A DNA stretch of 64,000 bases from Domibacillus sp. DTU_2020_1001157_1_SI_ALB_TIR_016 (lineage in GTDB: Bacteria; Bacillota; Bacilli; Bacillales; Domibacillaceae): contig NZ_CP135439.1 of assembly GCF_032341995.1 (NCBI RefSeq), forward strand, positions 3,245,501-3,309,500, read 5' to 3'. Both the position numbers and the translations under genes were made by a program. This document shows, in pieces, positions 35,956 through 43,721 of this stretch; within the stretch, counting starts at the first letter, position 1, and the number at the start of each line of letters is the position of its first letter. The notes under the pieces were generated by a model that made no database searches, was not told the DNA's origin, and worked only from the letters and a program-made list of their open reading frames with translations.

Positions 35956-37133
35956 CCTATTTCCTCCTTCACTAGTTCGCGCGCACCGCCGCCGATATGA
36001 GCCATGTAGAATTCGGCACGAATGCCACATTCCTCCTCATACCGCTTTCCAACTTCACTGACAAATGATTCGATGTTTTCATTGTTCACAATCGCAATGG
36101 CACAGCCGCCAAATCCGGCGCCTGTCATGCGCGCACCGATTACGCCGGGCTGCTTCCAAGCTGTGTGCACGAGCGTATCAAGCTCTTTTCCTGTTACCTC
36201 ATAATCTTGTTCGAGCGAATCATGCGATTGGTTCATAAGCCGGCCCACCGCTTCGACGTTTCCTTCTTTGAGTTTGTTCAGCGCCTCAATCGTCCGCGCA
36301 TTTTCATAAACCGCGTGACGGGCACGTTTTTCTAAAACAGCATCACCAATGACTGCTTTGTTCTGCTCAAATTGGTCCGGTGTCAGCTCGCCAAGCGACT
36401 TTACATCGATTCGTTTTTGAAGCCGGCTTAACGCTTCCTCACATTCACTGCGCCGTTCATTGTATTTAGACGAAGCAAGCTCACGGCGCTTGTTCGTATT
36501 CATTATAACAATGCTTGCATTCGGAAGCTCGATTGGCGCGTACTCATAATGAAGTGTTTCACAATCAAGCCAGATCGCTGCTCCTGTTTTCCCCATTCCA
36601 ATCGCAAATTGATCCATAATCCCACTATTGACGCCAATGTAATGATTTTCAACCCTCTGGCCGATTTTGACCATTTCGATCCGATCTATACTCAAGTTAA
36701 ATAATCCTTCTAACATCACACCCGTTGCCATTTCAATGGAGGCTGAAGAAGAAAGACCGGCTCCATTCGGAATATTGCCGTAAAAAAGAACATCATATCC
36801 GGTGTCGATCGCACAGCCTGCTTTCTGCATCAGCTTTGTCATGCCTTTCGGGTAATTGGTCCATCCATCCTCTTCCTTGTAGTCAAGCGCATCAAGCGAT
36901 CCTTCCACAATTCCCCGTTCACTAAAATTAGCAGAATAAAAGCGAAGTCTGCGGTCTTCTCTTTTGACTGCGAGTGCATACGTCCCGAATGTAATCGCAA
37001 GCGGAAACACATGCCCGCCATTATAATCCGTATGTTCCCCAATCAAGTTAATACGCCCGGGTGCAAAAAAGACTCGTTCAGCTGGCTTGTTAAAAATGTC
37101 TGCAAATCGTTGTCCCATTTCCTCGATCCTCAT
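35952..37133 (-). CDS. galK: Galactokinase
   Basis: 393 residues of the GHMP kinase family. The galactokinase signature GRINLIGEHTDYNGGHVFP is at the N-terminus, the ATP motif is GAGLSSSASIE, and the third motif is GARMTGAGFGGC. It phosphorylates galactose at C1. It is first of the operon; AAGGAGG precedes ATG 37133. Confidence 0.95.
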   Translation of the reverse strand: MRIEEMGQRFADIFNKPAERVFFAPGRINLIGEHTDYNGGHVFPLAITFGTYALAVKREDRRLRFYSANFSERGIVEGSLDALDYKEEDGWTNYPKGMTKLMQKAGCAIDTGYDVLFYGNIPNGAGLSSSASIEMATGVMLEGLFNLSIDRIEMVKIGQRVENHYIGVNSGIMDQFAIGMGKTGAAIWLDCETLHYEYAPIELPNASIVIMNTNKRRELASSKYNERRSECEEALSRLQKRIDVKSLGELTPDQFEQNKAVIGDAVLEKRARHAVYENARTIEALNKLKEGNVEAVGRLMNQSHDSLEQDYEVTGKELDTLVHTAWKQPGVIGARMTGAGFGGCAIAIVNNENIESFVSEVGKRYEEECGIRAEFYMAHIGGGARELVKEEIG

Positions 37134-37155
37134 GAAAGCGCCTCCTTTTTCTTTT

Positions 37156-37200
37156 ATTTTAAATAATTTTTAGTAAAAGTCAAAATAATTTTTAGTAAAA
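37156..37200 (-). promoter_or_regulatory. gal operon promoter with 22-bp phased direct repeats
   Basis: On minus: TTGACT (37178-37183), 16 bases, TAAAAT (37156-37161). The 18-mer TTTTACTAAAAATTATTT occurs exactly twice, at 37183-37200 and 37161-37178, starting 22 bp apart. One copy fills the spacer and the other abuts the -35. This is two helical turns, so a protein would bind the same face twice. Confidence 0.65.
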
Positions 37201-37280
37201 AAATTAGTGTTTGCTAAATTTCAGCCTTCGTTTTTAATCAAAAATCCAAATAACTTAACAAATAAGAACTTTTACATATA

Positions 37281-37320
37281 AAAAAAGATCCGTCTTTTAA
37301 AAAGACGGATCTTTTTTATT
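37281..37320 (-). terminator. Terminator of the secreted barrel gene
   Basis: AAGATCCGTCTT pairs with AAGACGGATCTT, with A and T tracts; it could work on both strands. Confidence 0.85.
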
Positions 37321-38196
37321 TTACGGATTCATCGTCATCCAGCTTCCTACATGGTGGACAGCTGTTCCATTGAATCCTGGTGTATTTGTATAGTAAGACT
37401 GTACTTTTGTCAGCTCCTGCTGCATAAAAGCTTCTCCTTCTTCAAAAAAGGAGATGCTGTCGCCTTCGGTTGTTTCTCCTGTTTCTACGCCGACAACAAT
37501 TGCTTTTCCATATTTTCCAGCCATCGCAATCTCATTTTTTACAACGTCAATAATAAATGATGCATCATCGCGGTAAGCCATAATGGTTACACTGTTTGTA
37601 TTTGCAATAACCCACTCTGCCAGCATGCCGGCTCCATATATGTTTTTGTAGCGAATTTCATCAAACCAAAACGGCATGTCCACTTCAAGTGGAAGCTTCA
37701 AGGATGCAGTGCTCGTTTTCGCACGCTGTAGTAGTGCCTGGTATGATTTAATCGTTCCAGCCTGATTGGATGTCCAGCCGCTGTAAAGATATGGTTCCAC
37801 ATCTAGATGGACGCCCGCAAATGTTTGATCAGCGGTTGATCCGCTTTGATATTGCCCAAGCCAGTTCATCAGCTGATTTTGGCTCGTATATCCTTTCGGT
37901 GCTACCCAAGACGGCGCTCCATCCAGTGCATAAATGCGCATGCCTTTTGAGGCTGCTTTTTGAATAAAACTGCGGTACACGTCTGCAGGAATGTCACGGT
38001 CAATTTGTACGTATACTTTATTCAACTGTTTGCTTTCTAAAAAAGCAAGTGTTCCTGCTTCATCATTGACAATCATCCACGGATTCCACAGCCACGTCGC
38101 ATGATCGCCTGCAGCGGCTGCCTCCGTTTTTGTTTGCTGGATTCCAGCGGCCAAAAGAACAAAAAGGGACAACAAGACGACTATTTTTTTCAACAC
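37321..38196 (-). CDS. Secreted TIM-barrel glycosidase-like protein under c-di-GMP control
   Basis: 291 residues from GTG 38196, eight bases after GGAGGG. The N-terminus is a signal peptide (LKKIVVLLSLFVLLAAG, cleavage near TEA-AAAG). The mature part has barrel features: WLWNPWMI, KVYVQIDRDIP, the acidic pair in GVHLDVEPYLYSGW, and EVDMPFW. The HLDVEP motif could hold catalytic carboxylates as in some glycoside hydrolases. I cannot assign a GH family. The riboswitch upstream and the nearby gal operon suggest extracellular polysaccharide turnover. Confidence 0.65.
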   Translation of the reverse strand: MLKKIVVLLSLFVLLAAGIQQTKTEAAAAGDHATWLWNPWMIVNDEAGTLAFLESKQLNKVYVQIDRDIPADVYRSFIQKAASKGMRIYALDGAPSWVAPKGYTSQNQLMNWLGQYQSGSTADQTFAGVHLDVEPYLYSGWTSNQAGTIKSYQALLQRAKTSTASLKLPLEVDMPFWFDEIRYKNIYGAGMLAEWVIANTNSVTIMAYRDDASFIIDVVKNEIAMAGKYGKAIVVGVETGETTEGDSISFFEEGEAFMQQELTKVQSYYTNTPGFNGTAVHHVGSWMTMNP

Positions 38197-38240
38197 AAAA
38201 AGCCCTCCATTCTGTAAGCCTAGACTCACAGAATGAGAGC
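38197..38240 (-). terminator. Riboswitch expression-platform terminator that contains the Shine-Dalgarno
   Basis: GCTCTC plus ATTCTGTGAG pairs with CTTACAGAAT plus GAGGGC (one bulge) and is followed by TTTTT then GTG. The GGAGGG ribosome site is in the 3' arm, so the fold would block both elongation and initiation. Confidence 0.7.
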
Positions 38241-38325
38241 CTGGCAACCTGACGACCATATGCTTTTCAGCAGTTAGGCTCACGGCTTTGCGTCCTATCC
38301 TTTCGGAGTAGTTTGCCTTTTTCAG
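38238..38325 (-). promoter_or_regulatory. Cyclic-di-GMP-I (GEMM) riboswitch
   Basis: On minus the segment opens GGCAAAC, has a CGAAAG tetraloop, then GGACGCAAAGCC, GAGCCTAA, and closes with AGGTTGCC. This matches the GEMM-I consensus (the V. cholerae Vc2 aptamer) motif by motif, including the GNRA loop and its receptor. It precedes the secreted barrel gene. Confidence 0.93.
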
Positions 38326-38385
38326 ATGTATTTTATAAATATATTATAAAACCTTCGCGCTCTTTTGACTAGTACTTTTGGAAGA

Positions 38386-39135
38386 TTACATTAATAATAG
38401 GACTGCAGCGATAGTTGGTGTTAAAATAACCGCAGATTTTAATATAGGCTGAGGTAAAATATTAGTGAATTTCGCTCCGATATAAGCGCCAAAAGCCGTT
38501 CCGACAAGCACTTTCAGCAATAATGCGAAATCAATAAAGCCTTCTGAAAGATAGCCGATTCCCCCTCCAATGGCGAGCGGCAAAATCACAAGCATTGTCG
38601 TTCCAACCGACTGCCGGATCGTTAAGTGAAGCAGGACCATTAAGCCAATTTGAATAAATGGAGCAGATCCAATGCCGAACGTACCAGACAAAGTACCCGC
38701 AAGCAGTCCGAGAAAAATACTCTTCATCCAAATAACATGACTTTTTTCATCTAACCGTTTGGACGTGTCTTTTAAAAAGAACAGCTTTACAAAAAGCAAA
38801 AAAGCGGACAAAAACAGCATGCCCGCTGTTAGCCAGTGAAGAGATTCTTCCGGGATAACAGCCGCGATTTTAGCACCGCCAAATGAGCCGGCTGCCGCAA
38901 AGGCGCCGACAATCAGGCCGACTTTCAAATGAATATTTCCTTCACGATAATGGCTGTAGGCGCCAGATACACTTGTAAAGGCCATCGCCGCAAGAGAGGT
39001 CCCAAGCGCCATATGAATCGGCACACTGAAGAAAAGAGTCAGCACAGCAATAACAAATCCCGCTCCGCCTGCTCCGATAAAGCCAAACAGCATGCCAAGC
39101 AAAAGCATCGTAAACATGATCAACAATTTTTTCAT
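38386..39135 (-). CDS. TSUP (TauE/SafE) family sulfite/sulfonate exporter-like protein
   Basis: 249 residues, eight membrane segments in two repeats: FGFIGAGGAGFVIAVLTLFF and LAGTLSGTFGIGSAPFIQIG hold the TSUP GxGG-like signatures. The substrate is probably a small organosulfur or carboxylate anion. It is alone on its strand. Confidence 0.85.
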   Translation of the reverse strand: MKKLLIMFTMLLLGMLFGFIGAGGAGFVIAVLTLFFSVPIHMALGTSLAAMAFTSVSGAYSHYREGNIHLKVGLIVGAFAAAGSFGGAKIAAVIPEESLHWLTAGMLFLSAFLLFVKLFFLKDTSKRLDEKSHVIWMKSIFLGLLAGTLSGTFGIGSAPFIQIGLMVLLHLTIRQSVGTTMLVILPLAIGGGIGYLSEGFIDFALLLKVLVGTAFGAYIGAKFTNILPQPILKSAVILTPTIAAVLLLM

Positions 39136-39286
39136 CTCCAGCTTTTTTTGTCTTTAATCTCTTTGTTGTTCTCTTTATTTTAACATAGAGGCTTTTTTGG
39201 TTGATATTTGCCATTTATAGTTCTTTTCTTCAAATTATGGTATAGTATTAGTATCTGGTGCTAATAAAATTAAGGGAGGAGACAGC

Positions 39287-39553
39287 ATGCAGCGATACCG
39301 AAGAAGAAACACCCCTGCTTTTACGTTTTTGGCTTACTTTACTTTTATTGCAGGTGTTGCTTTGTTTTCGATCGGTCTTTTTAATGCGGATATGGAGCTG
39401 AATGAAAAAGGCTATTATATTGCCGTTATGATTCTTGTGGCTGTCGGTGCTATTTTGACGCAGAAAGTAACACGCGATAACGCAGAAGACAATGAGATTA
39501 TTGCGGAAGAAGAAGAACGCAGACGCAGCGGCATAAAGCCTCCTTCTGAATAA
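39287..39553 (+). CDS. YiaA/YiaB-family two-helix membrane protein
   Basis: 88 residues. Two hydrophobic helices (AFTFLAYFTFIAGVALFSIGL and YYIAVMILVAVGAIL) match the YiaAB domain; the C-terminal tail is acidic. GGGAGGAG precedes ATG 39287. The biological role of the family is unknown. Confidence 0.8.
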   Translation: MQRYRRRNTPAFTFLAYFTFIAGVALFSIGLFNADMELNEKGYYIAVMILVAVGAILTQKVTRDNAEDNEIIAEEEERRRSGIKPPSE

Positions 39554-39567
39554 AGAAAGTTTAAAAG

Positions 39568-39590
39568 ATGCCTGTACGGCGTCTTTTTTG
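39568..39590 (+). terminator. Terminator after the YiaA-like gene
   Basis: AAGATGCC pairs with GGCGTCTT followed by T6. The parS-like site begins inside the T-run. Confidence 0.75.
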
Positions 39591-39604
39591 TTTCACATGA
39601 AACA
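39589..39604. promoter_or_regulatory. parS-like Spo0J (ParB) site
   Basis: TGTTTCACATGAAACA differs from the parS consensus TGTTTCACGTGAAACA at one central base. Confidence 0.55.
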
Positions 39605-39686
39605 ATGCACAAAATGCAGATTGTTAGACGAACGTGCTCCAACGCTATATAATCAGCCCAAAGGGAGAAGAAAGGAGAAGGTCGCT

Positions 39687-40337
39687 TTGACGGTAAAAAT
39701 CAGCGTATATTCTGATTACGTCTGCCCGCTTTGCTTTTTGACAAAACAGTCACTTTATGAAGCCCTTAAGGAAAAAGATGATATAGATATCCAATGGATC
39801 CCTTTCGAACAGTCTGCGCAAGCTGATACCCTTCAGAAGGAAGAGCGCATTCTGTATTGGAAAGAAACTGTTTATCCGCTCGCAGAAAAAATGGGTGTTT
39901 CTATTACTCTGCCGGATGTAACGCCGTACCCCAGTTCCCGCCTTGCGTCTGAAGGATATTATTTTGCAAAGGCGCACGGTAAAGCACGTGAATACACGGA
40001 CCGGCTGATGGACGCTTTTTTTCAGGAGCAGCAAAACATCGGCCAAGTAGAAGTGCTGTCCCGGCTGGCTGCCGAAATTGGCCTGGATCAGCAGGCATAT
40101 GAGGAAGCGCTCAAACAGCGCCTGTATGAAGAAACACATAAAAATGAGCTGGACCGTGCCCATAATAAAGCTAATGTGACAAGCGTACCCGCTCTTATCG
40201 CCGGTTGTACGAAAGTATCTGGTGTTCCCGTAAAAGAAGCACTTGAACAACTCATTAACCAAGAACAAAAACCGAAAAAGAAAAAAGTGACACTGCTTAT
40301 GAACGGACCATCGTGTGGCATAAACGGGTGTCAATAA
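39687..40337 (+). CDS. DsbA-family oxidoreductase, FrnE-like
   Basis: 216 residues from TTG 39687, six bases after AAAGGAGAAGG; earlier in-frame starts lack a ribosome site. YSDYVCPLCFL carries the thioredoxin-fold CxxC at Cys13/Cys16. ANVTSVPALI holds the cis-Pro. The extra Cys pair at the C-terminus (SCGINGC) may be a second redox site. It is cytoplasmic, since there is no signal peptide. Confidence 0.85.
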   Translation: MTVKISVYSDYVCPLCFLTKQSLYEALKEKDDIDIQWIPFEQSAQADTLQKEERILYWKETVYPLAEKMGVSITLPDVTPYPSSRLASEGYYFAKAHGKAREYTDRLMDAFFQEQQNIGQVEVLSRLAAEIGLDQQAYEEALKQRLYEETHKNELDRAHNKANVTSVPALIAGCTKVSGVPVKEALEQLINQEQKPKKKKVTLLMNGPSCGINGCQ

Positions 40338-40339
40338 AA

Positions 40340-40372
40340 AAGCCGTCCAGTACGTGGACGGCTTTTTTATTC
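40340..40372. terminator. Terminator between DsbA-like and kinase genes
   Basis: AAGCCGTCCA and TGGACGGCTT with A and T flanks. A separate small hairpin (CCTTTGCA/TGCAAAGG) follows at 40373-40393. Confidence 0.8.
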
Positions 40373-40404
40373 CTTTGCATGCTGTGCAAAGGTGTTTCAT
40401 TTTT

Positions 40405-41469
40405 TCAGTGGGATATAGGCAGTCGAATAGAAAAAGTCGTTCCTTCACCAAGGCGGCTTTCAACCGAAATATGCCCGCCATGTTCATGAATCGTTGTATA
40501 TACCTGTGTCAGGCCAAGCCCTGTTCCATCTGATTTGCTTGAGAAAAAAGGTGTTCCCAGCATAGAAAGCTTTTCCTCTGGCACTCCTACGCCCGTATCT
40601 GCGACTTTAATATACACCCATTGGTTGTCGCAGTAATGGCTGATTTTTATTTTTCCCTTTTCATGAATGGCTTCTAAAGCATTTTTGATTAAATTAAAAA
40701 ACGCTTTTAAATACAGGTTTTTCTTCCCAAGAATCCGGCTTCCCGGATTACGCAGATCCATTTCCACTTCCACATTGTACAACTTGTCTTGAAATAACAG
40801 CATTAATGATTGCAGCTCTTTGCAAAAATCAATCGGTATAAGCGGTTCGTCCTGTAAGTCTGGCTTTGATACCTGCAGTAAGTTTTGCAATGTCATTAAC
40901 GCTTTATCAAGCTCATTTTCCATTGTCTGTAGATACGGATGAGAATGAGATTCTTTCAACAGCTGCAAAAAGCCTTTTACAGCGGTCAGCGGGTTTTTTA
41001 CTTCATGAACGATGCCGGCCGCAATCTGCCCGACTGAAGCAAGCTTTTCCCGGTTTTTAAGCATTTTTTCCGCTTCTTTGCGAACGGATATATCCCGAAA
41101 AACCGACTGCATTACTTTTCGGTTTCCATAGGTAACCGGCCGGCAGTAAAGCTCTGTTTCTACTACAGTGCCGTCTGCACGGATGATTTTTTCTTCAATA
41201 AGCGGAGACAATACACCTTCCGTCATGGCTTTTTGAATCCGTTTTTTGATCATGTCATGTGATGATGGCTGAAACACGGATAGAATATTACCGCCAATAA
41301 TCGCTTGTTTTGGAGCCCGAAAAAAATCGGTCCCGGATTCATTAATATAAAGAATGTTATAATCAACATGAATCACAATTGTTTCAAGCGAATATTCGAT
41401 AATATTCTGATACATTTCTTCTTGCTCACCAATGGTTTGATTGATTTGATCGGGCATGATACCTGTCAA
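40405..41469 (-). CDS. Soluble PAS-domain sensor histidine kinase, sporulation-kinase type
   Basis: From TTG 41469, after AGGAG, 354 residues; ATG 41457 and an upstream TTG at 41517 are alternatives. A PAS domain (about 30-150), the HisKA H-box IVHEVKNPLTAVKGFLQLL, then HATPase with N-box NLIKNALEAI and G boxes ADTGVGVP and GTGLGLT. There are no membrane helices. The H-box matches KinA/KinE-type kinases that feed the Spo0F phosphorelay. No response regulator is adjacent, which fits an orphan sporulation kinase. Confidence 0.85.
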   Translation of the reverse strand: MTGIMPDQINQTIGEQEEMYQNIIEYSLETIVIHVDYNILYINESGTDFFRAPKQAIIGGNILSVFQPSSHDMIKKRIQKAMTEGVLSPLIEEKIIRADGTVVETELYCRPVTYGNRKVMQSVFRDISVRKEAEKMLKNREKLASVGQIAAGIVHEVKNPLTAVKGFLQLLKESHSHPYLQTMENELDKALMTLQNLLQVSKPDLQDEPLIPIDFCKELQSLMLLFQDKLYNVEVEMDLRNPGSRILGKKNLYLKAFFNLIKNALEAIHEKGKIKISHYCDNQWVYIKVADTGVGVPEEKLSMLGTPFFSSKSDGTGLGLTQVYTTIHEHGGHISVESRLGEGTTFSIRLPISH

Positions 41470-42018
41470 TTGCCCCCACTCCTCTTTCCCATATTCCCCC
41501 TGTTTCTTTCTTAACAATTCGATATCCGCAGGGCTTTTTCCTTTTCAAGCTCAAAAAAACACTTCTTATTTTTATGCGGGCGCTGCCGCCATTATCACTG
41601 GCGAAGAAGAAAATATAAACGGCAGACGCCACCTCAAAACATCTCTTTTCTTGCTTCTGATTCATCAGTCTTCAACCAGGACTTCCGTTTTGTGCATACC
41701 TGTTTATGACCAATCAGACCCACGTCCAGAATAAATCAAAAAATAAGCCTATCCCTATGATTATATAACTTGCTGTACTCTAATCGCCATTTTTAAAGCG
41801 CTTTCTTTTATGTCCAAAGAACAAATCGCTTACATACGAGCAGCATATCGCCCCGAAATTCCCGGTCCAGCTCCTGAAAAGCAAGTGTGAAAAAGTTATT
41901 ATGCGTTTCGTACCGTTATGTGTATGAACGGGTCTCCCTCTCCTTCTGCTTCCGTGAATTATGGGCATGATTTGCATCTCTGTTGTTTGGATAATAGCTG
42001 CCGGTTCCTCCCGGCTGT
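41470..42018. other. 549-bp stretch without a supported gene
   Basis: Reading frames on both strands are short and lack ribosome sites. The sequence has unpatterned coding-like patches and could be a decayed gene, but I cannot recover a product. A palindromic AAAGCGCTTT at about 41795 looks like half a cre site without a promoter beside it. Confidence 0.4.
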
Positions 42019-42207
42019 TTAATAGAATACTATAATCTCCTTTTCAAGGAAGATGTTCCTGTTCAATTTCATAGAAAACAAGCCGCCGTTTTGATTCCCA
42101 TGCCAGGACGGGCTGGAATCGGCGCCAAACGAACACGCCGATACAAATGCCGGTTCACTTTTCCCTTTCCAAAACGAATCCCCATATGCTTTTGCTGCTT
42201 TATTCAT
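42019..42207 (-). CDS. Small hypothetical protein coupled to an MFS gene
   Basis: 62 residues. AAGGAGCGG precedes ATG 42207, and the start overlaps the MFS stop (ATGAATAA), so translation is coupled. The text includes AAKAYGDSFWKGKSEPAF and SWHGNQNGG. I do not recognise the family. It could be a true accessory peptide or the start of a truncated gene whose remainder decayed in 41470-42018. Confidence 0.5.
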   Translation of the reverse strand: MNKAAKAYGDSFWKGKSEPAFVSACSFGADSSPSWHGNQNGGLFSMKLNRNIFLEKEIIVFY

Positions 42208-43375
42208 TTTCAGCCGCTCCTTCGTAGTTTCGAAGCCGATGCATAGCTGCTATGCCCAGCACAGGGCCAATCCCAAGAACAAAAAAGGCCCATTCCCAGC
42301 CCGCATGCACTTGTATCCATGATACCAGATTAATGGATATAATTGTTAACAAAAATCCAATACTCATTTGAAATGTCAGTGCTGTGCCCAAATAATCTCC
42401 CTCTGCAAACTCAGAAACGGCTGCTGAAAACTGCGCAGAATCCGCAATAATAGAACATCCCCAAATAGAAGCCACTACCATCATAAGCAGCAGTGAATGT
42501 TCAAAGGTGAAGCCAATCGTAAACGCACAGACAGCACTCGTCCCCATGGCCCAAATGGTCAGCCGGGCACGGCCCACCTTATCTGCAAGCAAACCGCCGA
42601 GCACACACCCAGCTGCACCAGCCAGGCCAATTGTTACAAATGAAAGAAAAGAAGCGTGTGCCAAGCCGCCTTCTGCCATAAAAAGCGGCAGCCATGTCCA
42701 CATGGCATACAACTCCCACATGTGGCCGAAATACCCGTAGTTTGCCAGCATAACCGGCTTGTTACGCAGTACTTTGCCAATCATATTGACCGAGAAAACA
42801 GACGGTGTGCCCTGCTGGGGGGCGTCCTGTACAAAACGAATCATAATGACTGCCGACAACACCGATAAAATAGAGCTTAAGAGAATAACCCCTCTCCAAT
42901 CTACGTTCATCGTCAGGGCTGCCAGCAAATGCGGCAGGGCCGAACCAAGAGTGAGTGCACCAATCACAATGCCAATCGCAAGGCCCCGGTGCTTCGGAAA
43001 CCAGAGCGTTAATACTTTAACGGCTACCGGATAAACGCCTGCAAGGGCTGCTCCGGTCAAAAAACGCAGCAAAATACCGATAAAAGGATGGTCTGCAAAC
43101 AAAAGCAGGCTGTTGGCAAGCGCTCCTGCCAGCGCTGATATCATAAATAATTTTCTTGCTGGAAATCGGTCAGAAATCCCTAAAACAGCACTTATCAAAG
43201 CGCCGGCTGCAAACCCGGCCGGCACGGCAGCCGACACCCATGGTTTATCCGCTTCCGTTAATCCCCATCGGTCTGTCAGATCATTGATCACAGCGGAAGC
43301 ACTGAACCAAAGGCTGAGCGCAAAGAACACAGCGATAGAGCCCCATGCCAATGCCCCCCATTTTGACTGTTTCAT
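42200..43375 (-). CDS. MFS transporter, CynX/NarK-like
   Basis: 391 residues, 12 helices. WFSASAVINDLTDRWGLTEA is in the first segments and FPKHRGLAIGIVIGALTLG follows loop 4-5. GAGGGGG supports ATG 43375; the long N-terminal extension of the open frame has no ribosome site. The gene diverges from the guanidine-I riboswitch transcript. The substrate is unknown. Confidence 0.8.
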   Translation of the reverse strand: MKQSKWGALAWGSIAVFFALSLWFSASAVINDLTDRWGLTEADKPWVSAAVPAGFAAGALISAVLGISDRFPARKLFMISALAGALANSLLLFADHPFIGILLRFLTGAALAGVYPVAVKVLTLWFPKHRGLAIGIVIGALTLGSALPHLLAALTMNVDWRGVILLSSILSVLSAVIMIRFVQDAPQQGTPSVFSVNMIGKVLRNKPVMLANYGYFGHMWELYAMWTWLPLFMAEGGLAHASFLSFVTIGLAGAAGCVLGGLLADKVGRARLTIWAMGTSAVCAFTIGFTFEHSLLLMMVVASIWGCSIIADSAQFSAAVSEFAEGDYLGTALTFQMSIGFLLTIISINLVSWIQVHAGWEWAFFVLGIGPVLGIAAMHRLRNYEGAAENE

Positions 43376-43484
43376 TTCTTGTCCCCCTCTTTCTGTGTCC
43401 AGACCATTGTACAAAGAAAAGAAGAAAAAAGGGAACGCAAAAAAGAGTTTTCGAAATATTTTGTTATAAAATCTAACATGTTCG

Positions 43485-43513
43485 TTGCACACACTCTTTT
43501 TTCTCCTTATACT
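43485..43513 (+). promoter_or_regulatory. SigA promoter of the guanidine permease transcript
   Basis: TTGCAC, a 17-base spacer, then TATACT, about 50 bases before the aptamer. The rest of 43376-43564 shows nothing else. Confidence 0.7.
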
Positions 43514-43564
43514 CCGTATTATCAAACAAATAGGGGTTCTTATTATCGCAATCAAGAACAAAGA

Positions 43565-43690
43565 TGCTTCCTAGGGTTCCGGTTGAAAAACGTCTGGTCC
43601 GAGAGGGAGCGTACAGTATGTACTGTATACACGGAGGGATAAAAGCCCGGGAGAATTTTGAATAAAATTCTCCCGGGCTTTTTTATTTTT
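43565..43690 (+). promoter_or_regulatory. Guanidine-I (ykkC) riboswitch 1 with terminator
   Basis: Consensus strings occur in order: CTAGGGTTCCGG, CTGGTCCGAGAG, ACACGGAGGGATAAAAGCCC and GGGAGA. The last part is shared with a strong terminator stem (AGCCCGGGAGAATTTT with its complement, then T6, 43643-43686). Guanidine binding would hold the aptamer and stop the terminator from forming, turning the permease on. Confidence 0.95.
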
Positions 43691-43721
43691 CCGCTACATT
43701 CGGAAAAGAGGGTGAATAAAG

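Noticed and set aside
37118..37140. GAAAGCGCC near the galK start as a cre site
   Set aside because: The right half does not match; the bases are explained by the AAGGAGGCG ribosome site.
40373..40393. CCTTTGCA/TGCAAAGG hairpin as a second terminator
   Set aside because: There is no T-run on either strand within reach; left as an unexplained small stem.
41795..41806. cre-like AAAGCGCTTTCT
   Set aside because: Only the inner half matches and no promoter or gene lies in reach.
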